From Pycnococcus provasolii (Eukaryota > Chlorophyta > Pseudoscourfieldiophyceae > Pseudoscourfieldiales > Pycnococcaceae), in NCBI GenBank assembly GCA_938743325.2, contig OW568861.1:744001-808000 (forward strand): a stretch of 64,000 nt of DNA. Reading direction: 5' to 3'. Both the position numbers and the translations under genes were made by a program. How positions within the stretch are numbered: position 1 is the first letter of the stretch; every line of letters begins with the position of its first letter. Positions 22,201-29,797 of this stretch are shown piece after piece. Below the pieces are notes generated by a model, which was given only the letters and a program-made list of their open reading frames with translations, did not search any database and was not told where the DNA came from.

Positions 22201-25200
22201 TTGGTACGTGAGTCTGCAAGGTCACGTCAGCGTGCAATGGGCGTAGCACTTCCGCGCGCATAGACTTCCCGTGGGAAGCTTCATAGACACAGTCCACCTT
22301 CAAGTCTCGCGCACCTACAACGAGCTCAACGTGGCCATCCCCACCCCAAAAGTAACCAACGCGCAAAGCATTCCATGCGAGCACAACCTCATCTTTCGTC
22401 TTCGCAATAAGGCTATCGCGCCAACTTGCCGGGCATGTGAGCGGGAGAGGCACATGCAGGTCAGAGCGTTCAATTACGACATTCACGTAGAACCAAGGAA
22501 TGCGCTCAAAATAAGCTGGCGGCAAATCCGGATAAGGCGAGCAGAAGGGTCGATACGTGTAGTTGCTGAAGACTTCCGAGATGTCTAAGATAAACTCGAA
22601 GTCAGTTTCATAAGGCCAGCAAAGCGTCGTTTCCTCGAGCTTGATTTCAATCACGTGCGGGCCGGATTCGCCGTCGATAGCTTGTATCACGTAGTCGAGC
22701 ATGAAAGCACGCTCATCCGAAGAGAAAGGCTCCCAGTTGTTCGTCACCGCAGGAGACGTGGGGAAGCGGCTCACTTTCTCGTCCGCAACGTAGGACGAAT
22801 TCAAGGCGTCTATGATTCCTCGCATCACACCGTGGCTTTCAGCCAATCTCGTGTCCGATATCTTCACGCCACGCGAGAAAACGCGAATACGAATAGATCG
22901 ACACTCATACGCTCCTCCCACAATCACGACAAGTTCCTTTAGGTCGACGAGACCAAGAGGCAAGCCGACACCGTTGTCGTGCATGACATTTCCAACAGAA
23001 CCTTTCTCGACGGCAATCAATGCGTCCGGAACTCGGGCGACAATTTCCCACCACGGCATTGCGCTGGATTCAAGACCAAGGACCTTTGGTGCTAGCGGTG
23101 GAACTGGTAGGGGGAACCCAGGTCGCGGCGTTGCTCGTGGCGGATCCTTGAACGTGCAAGGCTCGCAGCTGTTGTCGTATATCAGGCCCATCAGCAGATT
23201 GTACTGAATTTCGCCAAACACCGCGCTTAAGTAAGGGAAATCTGTCAGAAGGCGGAAATTAGGGCTGAAGTACATGCCGACAACAGCGTCGCCTGGATCG
23301 ATCACCTTGCGAACCTGCGATCGTTCTTGAGTCTCGGAACTAGGGTCTAGCATCATCCAGTAAATGCTCCAGCTCTGCAGCTCCGCAACGATGTCGAACG
23401 GTTTCTGAGACGATTTTAGCGTCGTCTCAGTACGATCATCATCAGATTGTTTATATTGATGGCCAAACAATACAGCGTCGTCCATTTGCGGTAAGTCGGC
23501 AAACATATCACACGTGCCTGCCTGGTCGTGACTCGCGGACCCGTCGTTAACCGACAGATCGTGAGCGCATGTCGCGGATCGGATGAAGGGTCCCATTTCT
23601 GGTATCCGCACGCGCAGGCTTGAAGATGATGTTGTCCTACGCGCCGATGATTTCTCACACGCACGCTCGTAAAACGCGCACGGCGCGGGTAGGTGCATAA
23701 TAGCTTGATTCGCGACAAGTCTGTACTTCTCAGTTGATAGACTATTGAGCGGCATATCCACCTGAACGCGAATTGCGCGAATTCGAAATTTCGGCTCTCC
23801 CACATCAACGGGATTTTTTACCGGCTCATGTGTCCTCGATGCATCCGAACTTTCGCCAAGACCGTCTGAGGCCTTCTTGGGTGTCTCAAAAAGCGCATGC
23901 ACGGAAGCCTCTTCTGCACTGAGCTCCTTCATCGTGTCAAGCAGTGAATTTGCAAAGAAGCGCACATCCTTGATGAAACGCAGCAGCACAAAAACCTGCA
24001 CGGCATTTAACGTCACGACAGTCTCGGGTGATCTTGGCGAAATTTCCTTCAGCCTAGACATGCGACGCAACCGATCTTCAGGAGTGTCGGTAACGCGGCT
24101 TCTCGAGCGAATCACGTCGTGAATTTCCATATCAGTCTCAAGAGCGACGTCATTGCGAATTTCGTGAACATCCTGTCCGCAGTTTACACCATGTGTTGTG
24201 TCTTTCTTGGGTGCGCAATCTTCGCTTGCTTCACTAGCTGGCACGTACGTATGATGAGCAAAGCGAATGGCCGGAAAATCATCGTTCGTATCACACGTGA
24301 TAATGTGTCGATATGGCTCCAGAATCTCCACAGGTTCAGAGGTGGAAAGGAGATAGAGGACGGCGATGCTCTCCAAGCTTCCTATCACATGCGACGCGAC
24401 ATCTCCACTGTTGGATGAATTTGGATAGGTCTCTCTTTCGAACCGCATATCCTCGACAACAGATGAGAGGAAAGGTCGCTCATTCATCCAGACGAAAAGA
24501 CGAGCACACGCCATATGCAGCTGTACACGGGTGCGCACCTTCTTTCTCCGCAAACCTGTGTTTCCTGCTGATGTCCGCATCGGAGGGGAATCATCAAACG
24601 ACAAGCGAGCGCCTTCATCTCTTGGCGAGACGAGGGATTCTGCGGATGACGCGGCGATGGCCACACGAAACTTACCAAACGTTCGCAGCAAGTCCTGAAG
24701 GACATCTATGCTAAGGCTGAGGCTAAGGATACTGACGTGGTTCACAACTGTGAGCTCGTTGATGTCGCTTTGAAAGTTCACCAGGCCACCAAACTGCGGG
24801 TTAGAGTCGTCAAGCATCTTGCGAAGCCACGCCTGCCCTTTCCTGGAACGGACCTTCTTTGTAAGCAGCACTCTTCGCCACACTTTGAACGAACAGAAGA
24901 GACGACTCCGAGGCGATGGATAAGCTCGTTTCAGCAGTCGCATGGGAAGCTGGGGACAGATGCTTCGCGGGCTCCACTTGCCGAAAGAAGTCGCGCCGTC
25001 TGCTTCAGAGCTCTCTGCGAAACTTGACTGCAAAGAGTCCAAGTCGACTGAATCTGCGCTCGTCGCATCGCTTATGCCTGAATCGTATCGATGCAGCATG
25101 CGACTTCTCTCGTCTGTCAATGGGCGCATTTCACCCTGGTGCACGACAATGCTTTCCACGGAATAGCTAAGCTCCCATCCAGCATCGCGACTCACCAAGC

Positions 25201-28200
25201 TAGCCATCGCGCGGCGAAGTTCCAACGTGGCTATTGCAGCCATGGAAGCATCCTCCGAGCGCAGCGAGAATCGCAGGCGAGGTAATGAGCACCGAAGTGA
25301 TATCACTTTTTTAAAACTCCTTCTGACAACCTTGTAGGCTTCCACCTCGCTGCGGCTTAGATGTTGAAGCTTCGAGGTGGTCACGAGGCCTTTGAGGCTT
25401 TGTACTAAGGCAGACATGTTGCGCACAGCCTGCGGACTCAGCGTAAGGGCAATCAAGGAACGAATGTTAAGCTTGGCGAGTGAAACTTGGTAGATCGTTG
25501 GCCCGCTGTCCTCGTTGAACACCGCTTCATTATACTGGCAAAGCGTCAGCGATAGTGGCGTGCGTTCGAGCACAGCTTCACACCGACATTTATCGCCAAT
25601 CGACCACAGCGAGACGTCCGTGACTATCGACAGATTCTGGCTGAATCTTGTGCCGACGTCGTGCGCGTTATCCTCTCGATCTTGTGTGAATCGCTCATCA
25701 TCACCGTCAACATTATTGAGATTGTACGAGCTTAGCAAGATAGTATTGCCGAGCACCATGACAAGCGATGGGCTCTTTGACACCTGTGCCGTGCTCGTGC
25801 GTGAGGCGTAAGAATAGGTGTTGCTGGCAGCGCCAACACCTCTTTCCGCCTCGGCTGGTCTACACGGCAAAATCAGGCAGACTTCGCCCAGCTGCGTGCG
25901 CACAACTGTGTTGGTCAGCCTTGCGCGTGCCAACATCAGCCGTGCGCTCTTGCTGAAGCATTTCCTCTCGCGAGATTCTGATCGCCTCGTCGCGCTGAGG
26001 ATGTCTTCGCCGACGGTGTCCACTGTATTGCGTCTTGCCAACTGGGCAATTGCAAGGCTTGGCGTGGCAAAGGATACTATCTTGCTGAACCAGGCGTGCG
26101 AGAATAGCACGTCCATTGCATCCGTTTCAAGTGACAGCTGTGTGGATCGGCATGACTGAAAGGGTGGCACCTTGTACCTAAGCGTGAAAAAGTGGCGGGA
26201 AGCTTCCTCCTTCCCATTTGCCGCATCGACCGACTCGCGCCGCAATGACGAAGCGACCGAAGATGAAGGCGAATCCTTTCCCTTTTCGCTCGGAGACTCC
26301 GGCGCAGGCGGCTCTTCAGCCACGCGCGGAACCCACGGCCGCTCTCCTTGCGGGGGACACTGAACAAGCCATGCATCAGGAAGCGACTCGTCGCTTCGAG
26401 GTGTAACGAACAGGCCTCTGCTGATGACCTCGGCATCAAGCGCACCGGCGCCGCTCACCACGTCCTCGTCTTCGTCTTTTCGACCTATCACGACAGTCAC
26501 CCCCACATCGATTGCGCTCACCTCCAGAGTATCCTTTTCACTGAAGTGAAATACCGCACTGATCTTAGGGCACTCGGCGCTCATGTACATCGCAACCTTG
26601 CGCTTGCGACCACTTGCCAGATGTCCAGCCGCATTGATGATCTTCTGCACGCTGCTGAACTTAGCCAGCTTCACACCGCGTCCAACGCCATGCTCTGCCC
26701 AGTGCCACCATCGGAATAGCGCAGCAGTTTCGATTCCCAGCGAGTCCTCGAGCTGTGCAAGTTCCGCGATTCCTTGACCCGTCGACAACACCGAAGCGTA
26801 CAGCCCGGCGTGCTCGATGCGCTTTCTCCGCCGCTCGGCTAGGTCAGCTAGCGGCACCTCCGTTCGATTGCGAAACAACGCTTTTCGCTCGTCAAGGACG
26901 CAGTGAATTGCATGACGCCACCACGCTTCTGGCGAGGCGGCGACGTCGTCTACAGGCCGCAGCCGGCGGAAGCGCCAGTGGCGATTGACGAGAGCGATGC
27001 CCGCCGCTTGCTCTGCAAGCACCCTGCAGCTGAGCGGCGTGGCATGGACGATGAGCGCCGTCGCCTCGGCATGCACGTCGAGCACAGCCGAATCTCGGGA
27101 GGAGCAGGTTCCTCTCTTCATAAGCCTTGGGCGGCGCAGCGCGGCACCGCGCCATACGACGTTCACCGATGCGCCCCATCGGTGTACGACGGGTTGCTCT
27201 TTCATGCCTGGAGTACCCACGAAGAGCTTGAGGCCTTTGACGTGCGCTTTTAAGTTGACGGCAGCGAGGCGCTCCTGCTGCTCCCCACGCAAAGCGTGGC
27301 GCACGCCAACTTCTCCGACGGAAAGCCGCACGTAAGGGGCAACTGCTTCGTCCCCCTTGCAAGCCCCACGACTTATCAACTTGACACTGAAGTCCGTCAC
27401 CTCGACATCAAAGAGCGACACGGCGCAGAATATCGCCGCATTGGTGACAGCCTCCGCGGCTCGCGCCGCAATCGTGCTGACATCCGTGTCCCACAGCAGA
27501 CTTTCGACAGCGTGCAACTGCGACGTGTGCACGAGCCTAGCTTTCCGCTGAACGCGTGCGTTATGCAAGGCTCGGCTGATTGGTGGCGGCGCGACTGCGT
27601 GGCACAGCTTCACCGTGACTTGCTCGAGTTTGACGTATAGGCGCCAGCGTCGTATTGCGACGTGCACGGCGGCGATGTGTAGTCTTTGGATGGCGACGGG
27701 CAGGCTTAGCTTGTGGAGAAGCGCGTGCGTGACGTTGACTTCCGTAAAGGTGAACGTGTGTTGGTTCCCTGCGTCGTCGCACCGGCCGATGTTAAGTTCC
27801 TTGAACTCCAGAACGTTTGCTGTTGCATACGCCAAGGCGTGGTTGCAAAGGTTCACGAGCGCACGCTTGGCTTGTGTCGATTGTATGGCGAGGCGCAGTA
27901 GTAGTACAGAGAGAGCTAGAAGCAGCAGTTTGTGGGCCAGCATAGGTTGCGTCACATAGAGCACGGCTGCGAGGAGGACGGTGTACATAGCAACGCTATA
28001 AGAGGCGTGTGACCCAAGGCTGCTACCTCTTACAGGCGGTGCGGCTGAGGCGTCGCGCGGCCATGACGCGCCACCTCCCACCGGGCCCATGGGCATGGGG
28101 GTGGTGGTGGTCATGCTCGTCGGGAACTTTCCGGGTACAATGAAGAGCCTCCTGAGCGGGCGAATCAACTTATTTACCCAATGCAAGAATGCAAAAATGC

Positions 28201-28237
28201 CATGCAAAACTGCGACGAGAAGAATATTATGCGACAT
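13211..28237 (-). CDS. VPS13-like bridge-type lipid transfer protein, 5008 residues, no intron
   Basis: A single open frame of 15,027 bp. C-terminal architecture is typical of VPS13: adaptor-binding (VAB/SHR-BD) repeats from about residue 2834 (RTLSLWAPYWIINNTCANLHV) and 3026 (VSNRIVLRNSSSIELEV), an ATG2_C/VPS13_C segment about 4392-4566 (ILGTVDILGTPVALISSVGTG ... GSMSKGLAAL), and a PH-like domain about 4612-4745. Two C2 domains are inserted at about 3554-3675 and 3779-3936, the first containing NDEFLGEVDIFL. The long middle is consistent with repeating-beta-groove bridge segments. Residues 4-20, 81-95 and 98-115 are strongly hydrophobic, unlike the soluble chorein start of VPS13 (no MLES-type opening). 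The C-terminal tail is acidic and helical. Such proteins move bulk lipid at organelle contacts. Start: ATG 28237; later ATGs would remove the first hydrophobic segment. Confidence 0.85.
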   Translation of the reverse strand: MSHNILLVAVLHGIFAFLHWVNKLIRPLRRLFIVPGKFPTSMTTTTPMPMGPVGGGASWPRDASAAPPVRGSSLGSHASYSVAMYTVLLAAVLYVTQPMLAHKLLLLALSVLLLRLAIQSTQAKRALVNLCNHALAYATANVLEFKELNIGRCDDAGNQHTFTFTEVNVTHALLHKLSLPVAIQRLHIAAVHVAIRRWRLYVKLEQVTVKLCHAVAPPPISRALHNARVQRKARLVHTSQLHAVESLLWDTDVSTIAARAAEAVTNAAIFCAVSLFDVEVTDFSVKLISRGACKGDEAVAPYVRLSVGEVGVRHALRGEQQERLAAVNLKAHVKGLKLFVGTPGMKEQPVVHRWGASVNVVWRGAALRRPRLMKRGTCSSRDSAVLDVHAEATALIVHATPLSCRVLAEQAAGIALVNRHWRFRRLRPVDDVAASPEAWWRHAIHCVLDERKALFRNRTEVPLADLAERRRKRIEHAGLYASVLSTGQGIAELAQLEDSLGIETAALFRWWHWAEHGVGRGVKLAKFSSVQKIINAAGHLASGRKRKVAMYMSAECPKISAVFHFSEKDTLEVSAIDVGVTVVIGRKDEDEDVVSGAGALDAEVISRGLFVTPRSDESLPDAWLVQCPPQGERPWVPRVAEEPPAPESPSEKGKDSPSSSVASSLRRESVDAANGKEEASRHFFTLRYKVPPFQSCRSTQLSLETDAMDVLFSHAWFSKIVSFATPSLAIAQLARRNTVDTVGEDILSATRRSESRERKCFSKSARLMLARARLTNTVVRTQLGEVCLILPCRPAEAERGVGAASNTYSYASRTSTAQVSKSPSLVMVLGNTILLSSYNLNNVDGDDERFTQDREDNAHDVGTRFSQNLSIVTDVSLWSIGDKCRCEAVLERTPLSLTLCQYNEAVFNEDSGPTIYQVSLAKLNIRSLIALTLSPQAVRNMSALVQSLKGLVTTSKLQHLSRSEVEAYKVVRRSFKKVISLRCSLPRLRFSLRSEDASMAAIATLELRRAMASLVSRDAGWELSYSVESIVVHQGEMRPLTDERSRMLHRYDSGISDATSADSVDLDSLQSSFAESSEADGATSFGKWSPRSICPQLPMRLLKRAYPSPRSRLFCSFKVWRRVLLTKKVRSRKGQAWLRKMLDDSNPQFGGLVNFQSDINELTVVNHVSILSLSLSIDVLQDLLRTFGKFRVAIAASSAESLVSPRDEGARLSFDDSPPMRTSAGNTGLRRKKVRTRVQLHMACARLFVWMNERPFLSSVVEDMRFERETYPNSSNSGDVASHVIGSLESIAVLYLLSTSEPVEILEPYRHIITCDTNDDFPAIRFAHHTYVPASEASEDCAPKKDTTHGVNCGQDVHEIRNDVALETDMEIHDVIRSRSRVTDTPEDRLRRMSRLKEISPRSPETVVTLNAVQVFVLLRFIKDVRFFANSLLDTMKELSAEEASVHALFETPKKASDGLGESSDASRTHEPVKNPVDVGEPKFRIRAIRVQVDMPLNSLSTEKYRLVANQAIMHLPAPCAFYERACEKSSARRTTSSSSLRVRIPEMGPFIRSATCAHDLSVNDGSASHDQAGTCDMFADLPQMDDAVLFGHQYKQSDDDRTETTLKSSQKPFDIVAELQSWSIYWMMLDPSSETQERSQVRKVIDPGDAVVGMYFSPNFRLLTDFPYLSAVFGEIQYNLLMGLIYDNSCEPCTFKDPPRATPRPGFPLPVPPLAPKVLGLESSAMPWWEIVARVPDALIAVEKGSVGNVMHDNGVGLPLGLVDLKELVVIVGGAYECRSIRIRVFSRGVKISDTRLAESHGVMRGIIDALNSSYVADEKVSRFPTSPAVTNNWEPFSSDERAFMLDYVIQAIDGESGPHVIEIKLEETTLCWPYETDFEFILDISEVFSNYTYRPFCSPYPDLPPAYFERIPWFYVNVVIERSDLHVPLPLTCPASWRDSLIAKTKDEVVLAWNALRVGYFWGGDGHVELVVGARDLKVDCVYEASHGKSMRAEVLRPLHADVTLQTHVPKSDQNSAKMVDASVRIGHLYIDLSHNTLSTMLKAVHVIKRAVTPASHTGDGEELEDGVEKINSPTAVDENTSPSRKSVTNVKFNAQGVHVTLINDDYERKADTKNSLRFARSFNSPIKATIHSNDYGSLRTPSQKIGEHGFRLDIFRAYLHDIELALVQETFGSIPATRAQRADSVNLQPMVNEDGSTLRDPVRSDSNDSLPGASSGESSTLSRGTGTASEDVREAPDMQIQLSVRARLGADCLDSSNDMMDVTVEEWPVEAEFVKLGSSANVNVLSKQRMKASFGPSQIEAYKDIQAFLRQWREKSDELERLVEDTSSQYYLPAMITSEKTLKEPKLERRVTRVPDSYALLNDEITRQRRHGSTSAASEHTMLYRIRNKTGIRLFFSPYTTPEDIPTSESLDMKHSSIGELRKAQSSSSNSGAQQTLDPNVEKPLKHRVISIAFDHPDWAPLHGVQVDKVGRCAAWIHYANSEYSHRGALTNSPISNRLFPVLFEVELNGRQKVLTVTSRVRLDYALPLGVTELSPDVNLIMRLPGDVGHGQVSGNTTKSLLNTRRQSSMIAEPYDGEAARVKWGRRGSISSGGVNTLTLGPFEPGDVCPMPLGIKKGCRLYVHADGYKMAEKDVIDLNPRKLTSQEGIISCPAILSHVDDLNFFLRVKKESVPEHTSGAVGSMENDLDDGPVVDIYQLELCPPMALMNLLPVPVSITLHSGDISQNYFLEAGQSAESHEFNMEKAINLKLKLGSWQSTKDVEVYHPINRDSRGMTYGFARKTRTLLSDLPGLRVSSEVRLKDASGTNRSSNLRVRFETRSAENTDSCPPFRTLSLWAPYWIINNTCANLHVRDAFGSARAFLPSYNARAASPGLDRQDSGEVAEEHSPPSLDRGRYTPTIYSGSSYAGYNKLSVDGKTWSRRVSFDSVGLRVRVAVKSAVSVAKAFSQRLSGRSDGQSVNETPRSSRLLSDGRKRRSGQISNVATIQGGAGKRNWRRKQRHDFGVQIIHAPEPFNLTKVIIVSNRIVLRNSSSIELEVRQRGADVGFNHRLPLDSVLPYHWDDARKPMELQMRPLDDAVGTWKWSGRIRLDKEGRYGMRIMSSEEGETYRSRTPQQLILIVDVSLMETTLMVTILNGSTCPPYQIVNDSSVRLVYWQREAAVQDFRRAFMRAAGRGGPLPSDTEAESATDSAEHFTNIRAYDSVAPGESRDYAWDEPSVGTKKLRVVADGSLGPRDFVLDNITFDQTQCIVVHTSTHTSDSTRSVEPTQEAGGGESPTETPTYQRLKSVFFAANNRNDASSSRKLIYMTITAEGSTRVVRFSDTHESRLETEKEKEEKLAKTIARVEGQLQIVDDELRSLLQDSMIGTASVPSPRPIGATRSNAGDKVDKTESRNQFTFTPQVWKRSISYKGTDSADSEESDDDSPEQGANKTPSFRAAQLAKSHSRKNRRFGIALFNPKKSMKASKSMPPETKEQQLVPETAATPTRSRFGRASSYNERRSATMRAATLSARDDSQTSAGATEPIDEDEMTSKATTEDDTNASVAGAVEGGELIVFLDRGEDVVPKERSARCDTYAILTILSSDEDAHDDNKQPGVERTMRTPVIRRSASPTFKREMMFTSVHSDDVLVVSLYAKDRRIGPFTNDEFLGEVDIFLNDVDTRPDKVVLPVKYQLSRRTAKDRVQGSVYVALSWNVNPVEQNKIILRLKRRALEEKRERIAQLTDDRCDHAIRNPFLIDERRNELVLNTSFVNRTDNSSNHAGLNGGVWDHNLTKRRNGQVLVRVIAARGLIGPSHQPDGILSRAILGINKMGSTLVSNFAHMPSGTRRAASSLPDASEVNPSVTPDAPHEARGSVDARADASTAAVECYVRLGIKGREETQATGVVQGFQGDPVWNEDKVLHKVDPNGTLEIAVYVPRKVGKDHLLGKSRIRLRELTSGQPIYAWIPIFEDVRSGGGSPLTGSSQRRADSWPARHSNDRRRMRKVGELRIRLQWITNADVALGGGDVDVPNAMVAQVRFAGFGISLFERQQLGTQREWMHILLEDMALIARQENSPLGEHKTKKQLFFALGSAQIDNQLVSAQEPVVVARHDLSSYDISRDKNRRSTTGMSVSHLHDDSLYGYKGFGENDHEYLDAYVDDATLLRSPSTFAHTCSFDPICHGMESNAFTRIHEKYLESQEALTPGVIDDRAGTSASESTSQSAHSRGEHSKPLLYCEVQMLSNSHFERLLVDCLPIDVQLDEEFLLTAVEFGRTVANELGGPSGIAAANAAAVAAATEPSLVLSDFFRNSHLDITSLDRKESREAAARGAGWLYFRDFCVRELQVHLTLTRSPRAESKRRHLSTVMGLNLVDVNAVPLRLAEIHYADLFEMTSDLQRRLLTTVKSTILFEFYKILGTVDILGTPVALISSVGTGVVDFFANPARGIMSSPEDFARGMASGTVSLLRNSMYGVFNTAAKVTGSMSKGLAALSMDDDFIMHLKAPNRTSADASVFRGVQDLGFGLIQGVTGLVYDPIRGAEREGLKGFVKGLISGIAGVAMKPAAGVFEFAAKTASSVGGGIQALGDDIGRRDQHRKRIAPPRASGYSNRSGMTGASADAIVAAWKPELAFRIGAGKFAGDTPLEYVATGQARGVNGVLFTDKRIIVLSIHRRVIWTSEYKNTQLVSSNERTLTTNLLCNVKVGKMHLRVPDLRMCACVGVVRAGDSSRTILLGGVRVPWHRQIRCNARDAHRLLHAAAAQMIARFGGRVSDKQGDSDNLLDNGKVRKLMSFKQDFTLLPQVESADKPGTSENSAEEESDVIGADAGADAVKTEEEKTEEYLEQGNASILSGDAEKSRHRSVRLGGEAKSVRRRLDVAAAAIADEEEKEGEAVAIMAADLEDANTSDNADPQALASVFDAAAHMCERGLRAGAPADMAHYVSAVLTMCAAAAEAASASAATDLTRLGHAIGFLMKGYQDGKVFSEQVLRGLQAVLLEARDACVRLVDDSKMNEEEVSKLAEANIYE

Positions 28238-28928
28238 CGTGATAGCCTGATCACTGTCAAGTCTGTAATGTGTCGCGTAAACTTTTTACCACTTGAAAAA
28301 CCATTCTCATACTTCGTACAACACACACACCTCTCTCTGCAACACCATGTTCACCATGTTCACCATGTTCACATGTTGATGTCAATGTCAATATGTTGGT
28401 GGAAGGCACGCACGGTACTGATCGATGCCTGCCAATATGTACTTGCCCTAATACTGTATGTAAGATGAAAATGCGAATATTGGCCAGAAGGAGGAATGGG
28501 ATCCCAGGCCATCAACGGACGTCATCCGGCTCCTCCGACTTCTCGTCCTGCTCCTGCTCTTTCTCCACCTGAAACAACTGCCTGATCATCTTCGGCTTCG
28601 GCTTCGTCTACATACCTCTTCGTTGAACTCGTCCTCGTGCCTGACTGCCTCCCTTGTCTGCAACTCGTCCTGACTTCCTGCAACGATGCGGAACGTGAGC
28701 ACACGCGGTCTGGTTGTTTTTCACGTTTTCTGGCCGTTGGTTCAAGCCTTCAAGGTATGTACAACACGCACAACCAACATGGGGATAGGTTCATAAGTAC
28801 TAGCTACCGTAGGGGACCGGGTTAGGGTTAGGGTTAGGGTTAGGGTTCGCGGTTCGTGGTTGGTATCTCCTCCGGTGTCTCCGGAGCTCTGGATTCTCCT
28901 CTCGCATTTTTGATTTATTTCGCAGACG
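28238..28928. other. Divergent promoter region with tandem repeats
   Basis: 691 bp between the VPS13-like gene and the FKBP-like gene. It holds three tandem ACCATGTTC units (about 28345-28374) and a TTAGGG array at 28819-28847. Small frames here lack protein-like features. Confidence 0.55.
28819..28847 (+). promoter_or_regulatory. TTAGGG array upstream of the FKBP-like gene
   Basis: Four full perfect TTAGGG units plus partial ends, finishing about 82 bp before the ATG at 28929. It is far from any visible chromosome end. A promoter (telo-box-like) role is inferred from recurrence at other starts. Confidence 0.6.
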
Positions 28929-29717
28929 ATGATGGGCACTCCGATGGAGTCACGTGTTCGTTGTGCCTCTCGTGTCTTATCATATAGGCGTCCACCATCT
29001 AACAAGAGCCGGCGCGGACTGCGGATGGCCCGACGTCTTCCCGTCGCCGTCGCAGCATCTCCAGTTGAGGCGTCTCTCTCTAAGCCGCCAGTCTTTGCCA
29101 GTGCCTCTCCTGCTATCGAAGTCACTGAGGTTGCCCAGCCGCTTGATGACGAAGATGTCAGTAACTTGGAAGACGACGACATCAAAGACTTTCCAGGAGG
29201 CTTGCTTGTTCGCGACACGATCGTGGGAAACGGTGATGTCATCGGAACGGGTGACGCGGTCGTCATGAGAGTGAAAGGATTCTTTCGCGTGCCACGATAC
29301 AAGGCAATTCCGCTTCCCAACCAGGAGCTCGACGAAGTCATGTATCTCAACACGGGTGGAGAGGGTGAGGGTGTCGACCAACCTGTGCTCGAGCAGGTGG
29401 GCTTGGAAACGTTCTGGATGCCGGAGCGGTTATGGGACGGCTTGAGCGGAATGCGCTTTGGAGGAAGGCGATCCGTGGTGTTGCCCACGGGAGCTGGCCA
29501 AACGCCGCCGCAGCTGTCGGGCTTGTTTGGAAGAGCGAGCGATGAAGACCGCCCACTCGTCACAAGTCCGCCGGCTATGGAGGACGTCCTATTAGACGTC
29601 GAGATACTGCGTTGTGTGGACGATGAAGGCCGAACGGCGGAAGGAAAGAACCGAACGAGTGACCCAGTGTTGTGCTGCTCTCAAGCTCTGTTCCCGTGCA
29701 ACACAAACACAGACTAA
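28929..29717 (+). CDS. FKBP-like peptidyl-prolyl isomerase domain protein, probably plastid
   Basis: 262 residues. The first ~55 are Arg/Ser/Ala-rich with few acids, as in a transit peptide. From about residue 90, GLLVRDTIVGNGDVIGTGDAV follows the FKBP opening (consensus I..G.G..... G..V.V.Y). WDGLSGMRFGGRRSVVLPTG near 168-187 follows the FKBP ending (W..GL.GM..GG.R...IP). Between them the active-site loop is replaced by VKGFFRVPRYKAIPLPNQEL and an acidic-Gly insert, so the usual Phe-Asp and Val-Ile contacts are not recognisable. It may be catalytically weak or act as a chaperone. The tail after ~215 has no similarity I can name. Convergent with the UIM gene 80 bp away. Confidence 0.6.
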   Translation: MMGTPMESRVRCASRVLSYRRPPSNKSRRGLRMARRLPVAVAASPVEASLSKPPVFASASPAIEVTEVAQPLDDEDVSNLEDDDIKDFPGGLLVRDTIVGNGDVIGTGDAVVMRVKGFFRVPRYKAIPLPNQELDEVMYLNTGGEGEGVDQPVLEQVGLETFWMPERLWDGLSGMRFGGRRSVVLPTGAGQTPPQLSGLFGRASDEDRPLVTSPPAMEDVLLDVEILRCVDDEGRTAEGKNRTSDPVLCCSQALFPCNTNTD

Positions 29718-29797
29718 ATGCAATAACGTGTAAAGTACAAGTGCTACATTACAGTACAAAACCATCGTTGCGTCAATCAAAGAAGGCAGAAGCTGCT

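Noticed and set aside
28819-28847. True chromosome end (telomere)
   Set aside because: Genes continue on both sides and the array has only about four units.
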